A DNA stretch of 64,000 nt from Bradyrhizobium xenonodulans (lineage in GTDB: Bacteria > Pseudomonadota > Alphaproteobacteria > Rhizobiales > Xanthobacteraceae). The stretch is taken from assembly GCF_027594865.1 (NCBI RefSeq), contig NZ_CP089391.1, positions 806,001 through 870,000 on the forward strand. The letters run 5' to 3'. The translations under genes and the position numbers were made by a program. Shown piece by piece: positions 17,508-26,111 of this stretch (position 1 is its first letter; every line of letters begins with the position of its first letter). The notes below the pieces were generated by a model. The model was not told where the DNA came from, did not search any database, and worked only from the letters and a program-made list of their open reading frames with translations.

Positions 17508-17792
17508 ATGACAAGCATCAAATTCGCCATTGCAGCACTCCTCACTGCCGGACTACTTGCCGCGCCTTTCGCGGCTGAAGCGAAGAAGGTCCGTTCGAGC
17601 AGGCATTACAGCACGGGCGTGGTGGCTCCGACATATGGCGGCGTCGGATCACCGGCGGCACAGCCGGGGGCCTCCTACGGGTCGTCCGGATCGACGGTCG
17701 GCACGGTCACGGCGCCGTCGATAGGAACGTATAATTGGCCGTCGGTCGGCGTGACCAATTCGGTTCCGACCTGGAGCAACACCACCAGATGA
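17508..17792 (+). CDS. Small exported protein, member 1 of a local pair
   Basis: This 94-residue protein has a Sec signal peptide (FAIAALLTAGLLAAPFAAEAKK) and a short mature region rich in Gly, Ser, Thr and Pro. Its last 30 residues (TVTAPSIGT, then WPSVGVTNSVPTWSNT) align closely with those of the protein at 19586 (TTTAPSVGT, then QPSVGVTNSVPTWNNT). A GAGGGATCAGCC context precedes ATG 17508. No cysteine or known domain is present. The tail conservation argues that both are real secreted proteins. Function unknown. Confidence 0.7.
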   Translation: MTSIKFAIAALLTAGLLAAPFAAEAKKVRSSRHYSTGVVAPTYGGVGSPAAQPGASYGSSGSTVGTVTAPSIGTYNWPSVGVTNSVPTWSNTTR

Positions 17793-17823
17793 AGAGCACG
17801 TCTGCAGGACGCGCAGATGCCGG

Positions 17824-18753
17824 TCACCCCGTCGTTAGGCCGGAGAGAAGATAAAGCGCGACCAGCAATGTTGCGACCGACAGCATCGTCGTGATCGAGA
17901 CCGTGGCCGCGACCAGTTTCTCCTCGACCTTGTGCTCGTGTGCCAGCACGTACACGGTCTTCGCCGTCGGCACCGCCGCGCAGACGACGGCGGCGACGGT
18001 GTAGAGCGGATTGAGGCCGGTCAGCACGCAAAGTCCGTAGACGATCAGCGGCATCACCACCAGCTTCACCGCGGCGAGCGCAAACGATGCGGTGAAGTTG
18101 GATCGCAGCCCGTCGACCGACAGGCCGAGCCCGATGGCAAACAGCGCGCAGGGCGTGAGCGCGGCGGCGATCATGTTGAGATAAGCCGCAACCGCTGCAG
18201 GGATCGGCAGGCCCGCGATCGCCCAGACGAGGCCGATGAGCGTCGACAGCACCATCGGATTGAGCAGGATCTGCCTTGCAAGGCCGGCGGACTGCGCCGG
18301 TCCGCGCGCGTCCCGCTCCAGCAGGATGACGGTGATCGGAAACATCACGCCGGCGACGAACACCGTCGCCACCGCGGCGGGCAGGACGGCGGGCTGGCCG
18401 TAGATCGCATGCAGGATCGGCAGCGCGACGAAGCCGGTGTTGGTCATCGCCGCGGCCATGCCATGGATCGTGCTGCTGGCGAGATCGTGCCTGCCACCGG
18501 CGCGGACGGCCAGGAACACCAGCGCAAAGCAGATCAGCGAGCCGCCGCCGAAGGCGAGCAGGAAACGCCATTCCAGCAGATTGCGCGCGGGCTCCTGCGC
18601 GATCGTGACGATCAGCAGCGCCGGCATCGCCACGTTGTAGGCGAAATGCACGAGGGCATCGGCCAGCGAGCGGGAGAGATAACCGAGCTCCCCGGCCAGC
18701 CAGCCGGTGACGATGATCGCGAACACGGGAAGAACGAGGCTGGCGACCTCCAT
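17824..18753 (-). CDS. AEC-family permease (auxin efflux carrier type)
   Basis: A 309-residue integral membrane protein with about ten hydrophobic helices in two inverted sets, as in the AEC family. Helix breaks such as YNVAMPALLIVTIAQEPARN in the first half and AAVVCAAVPTAKTVYVLAHEHKVEE in the second match the conserved crossover regions. Bacterial members move malate, malonate or similar anions, sometimes efflux substrates; auxin transport is only inherited from the name. It is convergent with the preceding small gene and has no obvious operon partner. Confidence 0.85.
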   Translation of the reverse strand: MEVASLVLPVFAIIVTGWLAGELGYLSRSLADALVHFAYNVAMPALLIVTIAQEPARNLLEWRFLLAFGGGSLICFALVFLAVRAGGRHDLASSTIHGMAAAMTNTGFVALPILHAIYGQPAVLPAAVATVFVAGVMFPITVILLERDARGPAQSAGLARQILLNPMVLSTLIGLVWAIAGLPIPAAVAAYLNMIAAALTPCALFAIGLGLSVDGLRSNFTASFALAAVKLVVMPLIVYGLCVLTGLNPLYTVAAVVCAAVPTAKTVYVLAHEHKVEEKLVAATVSITTMLSVATLLVALYLLSGLTTG

Positions 18754-18853
18754 CCGGCTTCCCCTTTGCCAAGCAGCGCCGCCATCCTAGCTTGGCGATG
18801 CAGGCTCGTCACGGTGCAACCGGATTGCGCCGCCCGTCGGGCGGCCTCCGATC

Positions 18854-19063
18854 TCAGGTGCTCCGGCCGGTCTGTTGACCGAACACGCAGCGCCATCCCG
18901 CCAGCCGCTCGGCCGGATGCTGGTTCATCCATTCGGCGAGCTGCGGCGCGCCCATCAGGCAGGACTGCATCGAAACGTTGGCGAAGTCCGATGAGGTGAC
19001 CATCTGCTCGTGGCAATTGCCGGGAGCGGAGAGGCTGCAAAGCACTGCGATGATCTTGATCAC
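18854..19063 (-). CDS. Small cysteine-containing exported protein
   Basis: A 69-residue product starting MIKIIAVLCSLSAPGNCHEQ, with a very short hydrophobic leader, and four cysteines after the start (Cys9, Cys17, Cys35 and Cys59), the last in LAGWRCVFGQ. Its start overlaps the stop of the 57-residue gene upstream by the ATGA arrangement, so the two are translationally coupled. Spaced Cys and Trp residues suggest a small disulfide-bonded periplasmic protein. The family is not recognised; gene reality is supported by the overlap and codon pattern. Confidence 0.6.
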   Translation of the reverse strand: MIKIIAVLCSLSAPGNCHEQMVTSSDFANVSMQSCLMGAPQLAEWMNQHPAERLAGWRCVFGQQTGRST

Positions 19064-19233
19064 GCCAGATTTCCTGCGTCGCCATTGGCCGCGCGGATCA
19101 TCGACGTCTTGTCCTGCGGCTCGCCGGCCGGGTCGTTCGGCGGAAAGATGCTGTCATAGATCGCGCGTGCCTCCTGGATGAGGCGAATGCGCTCACGTTC
19201 GGACTTCGAGACGAACTGAATAATCTGGCCCAT
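19060..19233 (-). CDS. Small cytoplasmic protein of unknown function
   Basis: A 57-residue protein starting MGQIIQFVSKSERERIRLIQEARAI (in two blocks: MGQIIQFVSKSERERI, then RLIQEARAIYDSIFPP) with a charged helix and a disordered acidic tail. ATG 19233 follows GGAGGCCGAC; a start four codons earlier is in frame. It overlaps the next gene (start 19063) by four bases. Nothing in it identifies a function. Confidence 0.6.
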   Translation of the reverse strand: MGQIIQFVSKSERERIRLIQEARAIYDSIFPPNDPAGEPQDKTSMIRAANGDAGNLA

Positions 19234-19585
19234 GTCGGCCTCCAAATAACTCGAGACTCCACCATCAGATGATGGTGATCATTCCATGCGGATGTGGGGT
19301 GCGGGCTTCGGGTCTGCAGCCGTGCAGGCGGTCACGAAGGATAAAAAGCCCGTGACTGCCGCTGAGCGGAAGAGGAACGGAATACCTTGGCGGCGCGCTC
19401 TCCCACGTCGCCGGCGCCTTCCCTGCGTCCTGCTCGTCGCGGCATGTGACGGAGGATTGAGCCCCGCATCAGCTTGTTGCGGCACCCTTTTACGTGCGGG
19501 GAGTTGTAAGGTTGCTCAGTGCACGAGCGGTTCGACGACCGAATGGCCGACGCGACTGAGAGACCGCGGCCGAAAGGAATCGACC
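19234..19585. other. Intergenic region with a small palindrome
   Basis: This divergent gap of 352 bases holds no supportable gene; the frames that cross it are Arg-rich and lack start signals. A perfect palindrome CACCATC-AGAT-GATGGTG lies at 19260-19277, 27 bases upstream of the small operon start, and could be its operator. The rest shows nothing I can name. Confidence 0.4.
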
Positions 19586-19855
19586 ATGACAAAAGCCAGA
19601 CGCTCCATTGCTGCCCTCATCGCTCTTGGATTGGCGGCAGCGCCATTCGCGGCCAGCGCGCAGACCTCGGCAACGGGCGCACAAACCAGCACGCACAGCA
19701 CCCCGGGAGCGCCAGTACAGCAAGGCACGATTGGAAGTTCCGGGCAGAGAGTCGGGACGACGACGGCGCCGTCGGTCGGAACGTCCACTCAGCCCTCCGT
19801 CGGCGTGACCAACTCGGTCCCCACCTGGAACAACACGAACCCTCCGCCCAAGTAG
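19586..19855 (+). CDS. Small exported protein, member 2 of a local pair
   Basis: An 89-residue protein with a Sec signal peptide (SIAALIALGLAAAPFAASAQ) and a mature part of mostly Thr, Ser, Gly and Pro (SATGAQTSTHSTPGAPVQQG). The C-terminal block APSVGT...PSVGVTNSVPTWNNT is shared with the protein at 17508, 1.8 kb away. GAAAGGAATCGACC precedes ATG 19586. The longer upstream frame is not supported. The two copies differ in the middle but keep the tail, so the tail is probably the functional part. Function unknown. Confidence 0.7.
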   Translation: MTKARRSIAALIALGLAAAPFAASAQTSATGAQTSTHSTPGAPVQQGTIGSSGQRVGTTTAPSVGTSTQPSVGVTNSVPTWNNTNPPPK

Positions 19856-19873
19856 ACACCGCGGCCGGCTGCC

Positions 19874-21496
19874 TCACGCTGCCGGCGCGCGCTCCTTGCG
19901 CCCCGGTACCGCGGCGAGGAGCTCGCGCGTGTAAGCATGCTCTGGCGCTGCGAAAAGTTGCGCGGTCGGCTTCAGCTCGACGATGGCGCCGCGCTGCATC
20001 ACCGCGATGCGGTCGCAAATCTGGGCTGCGACGCGCAGGTCATGGGTGATGAACAGCATCGAGAGGCCGAGGCGCGCCTTGAGGTCTTCGAGCAGTCTCA
20101 GCACCTGCGCCTGCACCGAGACGTCGAGCGCGGAGACGGCCTCATCCGCGACGATGATCTCGGGCTCGAGCGCGAGCGCGCGTGCAATGCCGATGCGCTG
20201 GCGCTGGCCGCCGGAGAATTCGTGCGGGTAACGGTCGAGCGCGCCGGCATCCAGGCCGACCATTTTCAGGAGATCGCGGGCGCGGTCGAACGCCAGTTTC
20301 GGATCGAGGCCGGCTGCGATCGGGCCGTCGGCGATGATGTGACCGACCTTGCGTCGCGGATTGAGCGAGGCGAACGGATCCTGAAAAATCATCTGGATGC
20401 GATGACGCTCGGCGCGCAGCGCCCGGCCCGACAGCTGGGTGAGATCGGTCTCGCCGATCCGCACCGTGCCGCGGTCGGCCTCGATGAGCCGCATCACGAG
20501 GCGCGCCACCGACGATTTGCCCGAGCCGGATTCGCCGACGAGGCCGAGCGTCTCGCCCTTGAGGATGTTGAAATTGACCTCGCGTGCGGCATCGACGCGG
20601 CGGTCCTCGCGAAACCAGCCGCCCGAGGTGACATAGGTCTTGTCCAGCCCGATGACTTCGACGGCTCTCGCCTGGTCGTCGAGTGGCTCGCGTGCCGGCG
20701 GATCCATCGACGGCACGGCGGCGAGCAGAGCCTTGGTGTAGTCGTGCTGCGGCGCGTTGAAGACGGCCGAGGCCGGGCCTTCCTCCACGACCTTGCCATG
20801 GCGGAGCACCACGACCTGGTCGGCGATGTCGGCGACCACGCCGAAATCATGGGTGATGAACATCACCGCCATGTTGCGATTGCGCTGGAGATTGCGGATC
20901 AATTTCAGGATCTGCGCCTGCGTGGTGACGTCGAGTGCGGTGGTCGGCTCGTCCGCGACCAGCACCGCAGGCTCGAGCGCCAGCGCCATCGCGATCATGG
21001 CGCGCTGGCGCTGGCCGCCGGAGAGCTGATGCGGATAGGCGCGCACAATGCGTTCGGGGTCGGGCAGGCCGACCTCCCTTGCCAAGGCAAGCGCTCTTGC
21101 GCGCCGCTCTTTCGGCGTCAGCAGGCCGTGAGCTTCGAACATCTCCGCCATCTGGTCACCGATCCGCATCAACGGATTGAGCGCGGTCATCGGCTCCTGA
21201 AAGATCATCGCGAGTCGGCGGCCGCGCAGATCGCGCCAGCCGTCGTCATCGAGCTTGAGCAGGTCGCGGCCTTCGAACTGGATCTCACCTGACGTGACTG
21301 ACACCGTGTCGGGCAGAAGTCCCATCAGCGCATGCGCGCACATCGACTTGCCGGAGCCGGACTCGCCGACGACGCAGACGATCTTGCCGGGCCGCAAATC
21401 GAGCGAGACGCCGTCGACGGCGAAGGGACGCTCGGCTCCCTTCGGCAGCGCGATCCTGAGGTTCTTGATGGAGACGGCGGGCGGGGCGGTCATCAT
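19874..21496 (-). CDS. Peptide-type ABC transporter, fused double ATP-binding protein
   Basis: 540 residues with two complete ABC ATPase domains, equivalent to DppD and DppF joined in one chain. Each half has Walker A GESGSGKS (first at 44-51), a signature (LSGGQRQRAMIAMALA and FSGGQRQRIGIARALA) and a Walker B (LVADEPTTALD and IVADEAVSALD). The chosen ATG shares its A with the TGA of the permease gene upstream, so translation is coupled; an adjacent ATG three bases later is equally possible. It is the last gene of the importer operon reading from 25088. It energises uptake of peptides or similar solutes. Confidence 0.95.
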   Translation of the reverse strand: MMTAPPAVSIKNLRIALPKGAERPFAVDGVSLDLRPGKIVCVVGESGSGKSMCAHALMGLLPDTVSVTSGEIQFEGRDLLKLDDDGWRDLRGRRLAMIFQEPMTALNPLMRIGDQMAEMFEAHGLLTPKERRARALALAREVGLPDPERIVRAYPHQLSGGQRQRAMIAMALALEPAVLVADEPTTALDVTTQAQILKLIRNLQRNRNMAVMFITHDFGVVADIADQVVVLRHGKVVEEGPASAVFNAPQHDYTKALLAAVPSMDPPAREPLDDQARAVEVIGLDKTYVTSGGWFREDRRVDAAREVNFNILKGETLGLVGESGSGKSSVARLVMRLIEADRGTVRIGETDLTQLSGRALRAERHRIQMIFQDPFASLNPRRKVGHIIADGPIAAGLDPKLAFDRARDLLKMVGLDAGALDRYPHEFSGGQRQRIGIARALALEPEIIVADEAVSALDVSVQAQVLRLLEDLKARLGLSMLFITHDLRVAAQICDRIAVMQRGAIVELKPTAQLFAAPEHAYTRELLAAVPGRKERAPAA

Positions 21497-22335
21497 CAAC
21501 GGCCCTCCCGCGACAGCCGCGGATTGAGCGCGTCGTTGAGGCCTTCGCCGATCAGGTTCAAGCCCAGCACCGAGATCAGGATCGCGACGCCGGGAAATAC
21601 GGTGATCCACCAGGCCTGGCGGATCACGGTGCGGCCGGCGCCGACCATGTAGCCCCAGGAGATCAAATTGGGATCGCCGAGGCCGAGGAAGGCCAGCGAG
21701 GATTCCAGCAGGATCGCGGTCGCCACCATCAGCGAGGCCAGCACGATCACCGGCGACAGCGCATTGGGCAGGATCTCGCGCAGGATGATCCAGGTGTTGC
21801 TCTGGCCGGTCACGACGGCCGCTTGCACATATTCGCGCGTGCGCAGCGACAGCACCTCGCCGCGGACGAGGCGGGCGACCGGCGGCCAGCTCACCACCGC
21901 GATCGAGGCCACGATCGAATAGATCGAGGGCTGCAGGATCGCGACCAGCACGATCGCGAGCGCGAAGCTCGGAATGGTCTGGAAGAATTCGGTGAAGCGC
22001 ATCAGGGCGTCGTCGACCTTGCCGCCGAAATAGCCGGCCATGGCGCCGATGGGAACGCCGACGACCAGCGCGACCAGCGTCGAGACGAGACCGACCAGGA
22101 GCGAGACGCGGGCGCCAAAGATCATGCCGGCAAACACGTCGCGGCCGAGCGCATCGGTGCCGAGCGGCACGGCCGAGAGCGTGAAGGGCGGCAGGAACGG
22201 CCGCTGCACCATGCGCCAGGGTGAATTCGGGAACAGCATCGGGCCGAACACCGCGACCGAGATCGCGAGGACCAGGATGATGAGCCCGACGACGCCGCTC
22301 GGGCTCCTCAGCATCGATTTCCAGAACTGTTTCAT
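21496..22335 (-). CDS. Peptide-type ABC transporter permease, DppC-like
   Basis: A 279-residue inner-membrane permease of the binding-protein-dependent family with about six helices and an N-terminal OppC-type segment (MKQFWKSMLRSPSGVVGLII). The EAA loop that contacts the ATPase is visible around YVQAAVVTGQSNTWIILREI. The start overlaps the stop of the DppB-like gene (4-base overlap at 22332-22335) and its stop overlaps the ATPase start, as expected for a tightly coupled operon. Confidence 0.94.
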   Translation of the reverse strand: MKQFWKSMLRSPSGVVGLIILVLAISVAVFGPMLFPNSPWRMVQRPFLPPFTLSAVPLGTDALGRDVFAGMIFGARVSLLVGLVSTLVALVVGVPIGAMAGYFGGKVDDALMRFTEFFQTIPSFALAIVLVAILQPSIYSIVASIAVVSWPPVARLVRGEVLSLRTREYVQAAVVTGQSNTWIILREILPNALSPVIVLASLMVATAILLESSLAFLGLGDPNLISWGYMVGAGRTVIRQAWWITVFPGVAILISVLGLNLIGEGLNDALNPRLSREGR

Positions 22336-23303
22336 GAGGCGAATTCGATGCGCGGGTCGACCAGGCGGTAGACCAGGTCGGTGATGAGGTTGAAGATGAG
22401 GACCATGGCGGAGCAGATCACGAAGACGCCGAGCAGCAGATTGTAATCGCGCTGAAGCAGCGCGTCGTACATCAACCGCCCGATGCCGGGCCAGGCGAAC
22501 ACGGTCTCGGTGATGACGGCGCCGCCGATCAGCGTGCCGGAATGCACGCCGGCGAGCGTCACGACCGGCAGCAGCGCATTGCGCAGCACGTGGCGGCGCT
22601 GGATCACGGCGTCGCGAAGGCCCTTGGCGCGCGCGGTCTTGACGAAGTCGAGCCGCTTTACCTCCAGCATCGAGGCGCGCGTCATGCGGGTGTAGGTCGC
22701 CATGAAGAACAGGCCGAGCGTCATCGCCGGCATGATCAGGTGCTTAGCGACGTCCACTGCATGGGCGAAGCCGGTGAGGTTGGCGCCGACCGTCTCGTAA
22801 CCGAAGCTCGGCAGCCAATCCATGGTGACCGAGAACAGCAGGATGCCCATCAACGCCACCCAGAAGATCGGCATGGCGTAGAAGATCAGCGCGAACACGG
22901 TGATGGCGGTGTCGAGGAATGTTCCGGCAAAGCGTGCGGCGAAGGTGCCGAAGAGAACGCCGAGCATCAGCGAGATCGCGAATGCCGTCAGCGTCAGCAA
23001 GAGCGTTGCCGGCAGTCGTTCGCCGATCAGCTTCGCGACCGGTGCCTGCTGGCGGAAGGAGAAGCCGAGGTCGAGGGTGACGACACCCTTGACGTAGATG
23101 AAGAGCTGCTCGGGCAGCGGCTTGTCGAGGCCGAACTTTTCCCGGAGCTGCTTGACGAAGACCTGGTCACTGGCCCCGGCCTCGCCCGCCATCACGACCG
23201 CGGGGTCGCCGGGCGCAAGCCGGATCAGGAAGAAATTGAGGACGACGATCGCAAGCAGGACGATCACGCCCTTCACGACACGCTGGGAGATGAAGGAGAG
23301 CAT
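22332..23303 (-). CDS. Peptide-type ABC transporter permease, DppB-like
   Basis: A 323-residue permease with six predicted helices. The N-terminus (MLSFISQRVVKGVIVLLAIV) and the early RLAPGDPAVVMAGEAG periplasmic segment are typical of OppB/DppB. The C-terminus ends LVYRLVDPRIEF, another DppB-type mark. It forms the channel with the DppC-like partner. The binding-protein gene lies upstream, separated by a 234-base gap filled with palindromic repeats, which could change relative expression of the two parts of the operon. Confidence 0.94.
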   Translation of the reverse strand: MLSFISQRVVKGVIVLLAIVVLNFFLIRLAPGDPAVVMAGEAGASDQVFVKQLREKFGLDKPLPEQLFIYVKGVVTLDLGFSFRQQAPVAKLIGERLPATLLLTLTAFAISLMLGVLFGTFAARFAGTFLDTAITVFALIFYAMPIFWVALMGILLFSVTMDWLPSFGYETVGANLTGFAHAVDVAKHLIMPAMTLGLFFMATYTRMTRASMLEVKRLDFVKTARAKGLRDAVIQRRHVLRNALLPVVTLAGVHSGTLIGGAVITETVFAWPGIGRLMYDALLQRDYNLLLGVFVICSAMVLIFNLITDLVYRLVDPRIEFAS

Positions 23304-23357
23304 CTTAAGGGATCATCTTGGTAACGTGACCTTGTAGCCACTGGGGCAGTGCGCTCC

Positions 23358-23530
23358 CTCGCCCCGCTTTTGCGGGGACGAGACGAGCTTCGCTCGCTCT
23401 GGGAGGGTGGGGGTGAGGATCTCCGCGTGTGAGAATGCGGAGGGACCTGTACCCCCTCACCCGGATCGCGCCGGACGATGCTTCGCATCGCCGGGGGCGA
23501 TCCGACCTCTCCCCGCAAGCGGGGAGAGGT
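23358..23530. repeat. Cluster of intergenic palindromes between binding-protein and permease genes
   Basis: Three palindromes in tandem: CTCGCCCCGC/GCGGGG near 23358-23380; a long imperfect one built on CGGATCGC and GCGATCCG with inner CGATGC-TTC-GCATCG (about 23462-23504); and ACCTCTCCCCGC-AA-GCGGGGAGAGGT with perfect 12-base arms (23505-23530). The last has the same arm core as the copy at 49715-49740. This looks like a mosaic of dispersed elements inside an operon. Confidence 0.8.
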
Positions 23531-23537
23531 AAGAAGC

Positions 23538-25088
23538 TCACTTGTCGAGCCATGCATCCTTGAAGCCGTCATTGACGCCGATGCCCGTGGTGATCAGGTT
23601 CTTGACCTTGCAGCGGGTGATGGTCGGGAATTGCAGCTCGAGCATCCAGGCCACCGGCACGTCCTCGACCAGGATCTTCTGCGCCTTCTCGTAGATCTCC
23701 TTGCGCTTGGAATCCGGGGTCGCGACGGCGCCGTCGGCGAACAGCTTGTCGATCTCCGGGTTGGAGTAGCCCTCGACATTGTTGAACACCTGGCCCTTGG
23801 CAATCGCGCTGGAGACGTAGTTGCGTCCGACGCCGAGGGCAGGATCGCCGTACTGGTAGAGATAGGTGAAGGCGATGTCGTAATCCCAGTCGCCGATCTT
23901 CTGGTTGCCGCCGGCAACGTCGGTGGCGATGGTCTCGATGTTCATGCCGACGTCCTGGAGGTTCTGCTTCACCGCTTCACCCCAGCGCTGCCAGGTCTCG
24001 CCATAGGCGAGCGGCAGCATGCGGATCTTCTCGCCCTTGTAACCGGCCTCCTTCAGCAGGGCCTTGGCCTTGGCGGGATCGTAGGGGTACTTCGGCACGT
24101 CGGACGTGTAGTACTTGATGGTCGATGCCGATGGGCCGGTCGCGACCTTGCCGAGCCCGTTCCAGATCACGTCCTTCGCAAAATCGCGGTCGATCGCATA
24201 CATGATCGCCTGCCGCACCCGCTTGTCGGCGAGCGGACCCTGGCGGTTGTTGAGCCACAGCCAGGCCAGCGGCGAGAAGAACTCCCAGCCGGCGCCGGTC
24301 ACGCAAGTGTCCTTCAGCTTGGACAGCCGCGGTACGTCGAAATTCTCGACCGAGCCGCCGGGCAGCACGTCGACCTTGCCGGTCTCATACGCCACCGAGC
24401 GCGCGGCGGCGTCGGGGATGATCTGCCAGTAGATCTCGTCGATATAGGGCTTGCCCTTCTCGTAATAGTTCGGGTTCTTGACCAGGCGGATGAACGAGCC
24501 CTTCTGCCATTCCTTGAACATGAACGGGCCGGTGCCGATAGGCGCGTTGTTGTAGGGATTGGTCTTGAAGTCGGTGCCATCATAGAGATGCTTCGGCACC
24601 ATCGGCATCGAGCCGACCTCGAAGATGCCGAGGAACGGGCCGAACGGCTGCTTCAGCGTGAACACCACGGTGTAATCGTCGGGTGCCTCGACCTTGTCGA
24701 CCTGCGCGAGGTTGTTGCGGGCGCGCGCATGGGTCTGCTTCAGCATCTCGATCGAGAACAGCACGTCGGCGGCGGTGAAGGGCTTGCCGTCATGCCAGGT
24801 GACGCCCTTCCTGAGCTTGAAGGTGTAGGTCTTGGCGTCCTCGCTGACGCTCCAGCTCTCGGCGAGCTCCGGAAGCGGCTCGAGCTTGGGGCTGTAGCGC
24901 AGCAGGCCTTCGAAGATGTTGCCCGACACCATCTGGGTCGGACCGTTCTGGATCATCGCAAGCATCAGGCCGGGCGGCTCGGGCTGGATCACGGCATTGA
25001 TCACACCCCCCGTCTTCGGCTCTTGCGCCAGCGCCGGGGCCGCGAGGCCGCAAGCCAGGAGGAGACCAAGCAACACTCGTTTTGACAT
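23538..25088 (-). CDS. Peptide-type ABC transporter solute-binding protein
   Basis: This 516-residue family-5 extracytoplasmic binding protein has a Sec signal (MSKRVLLGLLLACGLAAPALA) and mature QEPKTGGVINAVIQPEPPG. The body follows the DppA/OppA layout, with LAESWSVSEDAKTYTFKLRKG near the start and a C-terminal DVPVAWMLE segment. It captures peptides or another amide-containing solute for the permeases downstream. ATG 25088 is the start of the signal peptide. The divergent TetR-type regulator at 25304 is a natural candidate for control. Ligand unknown. Confidence 0.94.
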   Translation of the reverse strand: MSKRVLLGLLLACGLAAPALAQEPKTGGVINAVIQPEPPGLMLAMIQNGPTQMVSGNIFEGLLRYSPKLEPLPELAESWSVSEDAKTYTFKLRKGVTWHDGKPFTAADVLFSIEMLKQTHARARNNLAQVDKVEAPDDYTVVFTLKQPFGPFLGIFEVGSMPMVPKHLYDGTDFKTNPYNNAPIGTGPFMFKEWQKGSFIRLVKNPNYYEKGKPYIDEIYWQIIPDAAARSVAYETGKVDVLPGGSVENFDVPRLSKLKDTCVTGAGWEFFSPLAWLWLNNRQGPLADKRVRQAIMYAIDRDFAKDVIWNGLGKVATGPSASTIKYYTSDVPKYPYDPAKAKALLKEAGYKGEKIRMLPLAYGETWQRWGEAVKQNLQDVGMNIETIATDVAGGNQKIGDWDYDIAFTYLYQYGDPALGVGRNYVSSAIAKGQVFNNVEGYSNPEIDKLFADGAVATPDSKRKEIYEKAQKILVEDVPVAWMLELQFPTITRCKVKNLITTGIGVNDGFKDAWLDK

Positions 25089-25303
25089 GTCGTATCTTTC
25101 TCAAGCGTGACCAGCCGTCAACGCTTCGCACGTCATGGCGCGCAAAGCTACGGCCGGCCCATCCCAGTCCCCATCCGATATCGAGGCTCACACAGTCTCA
25201 TTCGGCGCCGCAAGATGAAAGTCTCGACAGTGTTCGCACAAAAAATGTACAGCGCGTCCGGTTTTCACTTGATTCATTCTCCGGTCACGGAGACAAGTCC
25301 GCC

Positions 25304-25942
25304 ATGGACAACGCCACGCGCTCCGAACGGTCCCGCAATGCCGCGCTCGAAGCGGCCATCGCGATCATCGCGCGCGACGGCCCCGGGCGGTTGACGCTCG
25401 ATGCGATCGCGCGCGAAAGCGGCCTCAGCAAGGGCGGCGTGATGCACCAGTTCCGCACCAAGGAGGCGGTGCTCAAAGCGCTGCTCGAACGACAGATGGT
25501 GCATTTCGAGGAGTTCTCATCTCGGTATATGGCCAAGGTGAGCGCGACCTCCGCCAATCCCAATCTGGCGACTCAGCTCGCCACCGTGCGCGAAGCGGCG
25601 ACCTCGCCGAATTCCGCCGCGCTGGCGCTGGTCGCGGCCATGGTTGAGAATCCCAGCCTGATGGCGCTGCCGCGCGAGCGTGAGATAGAGAGGATGGCGG
25701 CGATCAGGGACGAGGCCGCCGACCCTGATCTTGCGATGCTGCGCTGGGCCGGCGCGATGGGACTGCTGCTGAGCTCGTTATTCGGCATGTCGCCGCTCAG
25801 CAAGGACGAGCACCAGCGATTGTTCGCGCGTCTGCTCGACGACGCACAGTGGACCGGCCTCGAACGTCCGGCAGCGAAGCGGATCGCGAAATCCGGGGCC
25901 ACGTCGGCGGGCAAGTCCGCAAGCCCGCGCAAGCGGGCCTGA
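25304..25942 (+). CDS. TetR-family transcriptional regulator
   Basis: The 212-residue protein has a TetR N-terminal DNA-binding domain (IARDGPGRLTLDAIARE, then SGLSKGGVMHQFRTKEAVL) and a helical ligand-binding C-terminal domain. ATG 25304 is preceded by CACGGAGACAAG and starts just before the HTH; the reading frame is open back to 25082 without support. It is divergent from the peptide-type ABC operon (215 bases between starts), so it may repress that operon. A TetR-like palindrome inside a promoter also lies 77 bases beyond its stop. Confidence 0.9.
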   Translation: MDNATRSERSRNAALEAAIAIIARDGPGRLTLDAIARESGLSKGGVMHQFRTKEAVLKALLERQMVHFEEFSSRYMAKVSATSANPNLATQLATVREAATSPNSAALALVAAMVENPSLMALPREREIERMAAIRDEAADPDLAMLRWAGAMGLLLSSLFGMSPLSKDEHQRLFARLLDDAQWTGLERPAAKRIAKSGATSAGKSASPRKRA

Positions 25943-26018
25943 TTCATCGTTAACGATCTCCTGCCGATCGCTGCCTAAAGCCGCGCCTGCGGCCAAATGT
26001 GCCAGGCCGCCATGTCGG

Positions 26019-26052
26019 CACTTTACAAACCAACCAGTCGGTTTTATAAGTG
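26019..26052 (+). promoter_or_regulatory. Sigma70-like promoter with an operator-like palindrome in the spacer
   Basis: TTTACA (26022-26027), a 17-base spacer and TATAAG (26045-26050) make a good vegetative promoter for the lipoprotein gene at 26215. The spacer holds AAACC...GGTTT around AACCAGTC, and the whole 34 bases form an imperfect palindrome (10 of 13 arm positions pair, from CACTT to AAGTG). This is a classical repressor placement and the sequence resembles TetR-family operators. The protein that binds is unknown; the adjacent TetR regulator is the first candidate. Confidence 0.6.
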
Positions 26053-26111
26053 CAAACACTGAGACGGCCCCGAGGCTTCTGAAATGGCCCCGGACGAAGC
26101 TTTGGGGCCGG

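Noticed and set aside
19279..19485. Arg-rich short frame in the gap before the second small exported protein
   Set aside because: No ribosome site and no plausible protein composition; the same stretch is open in several frames only because of its GC content.
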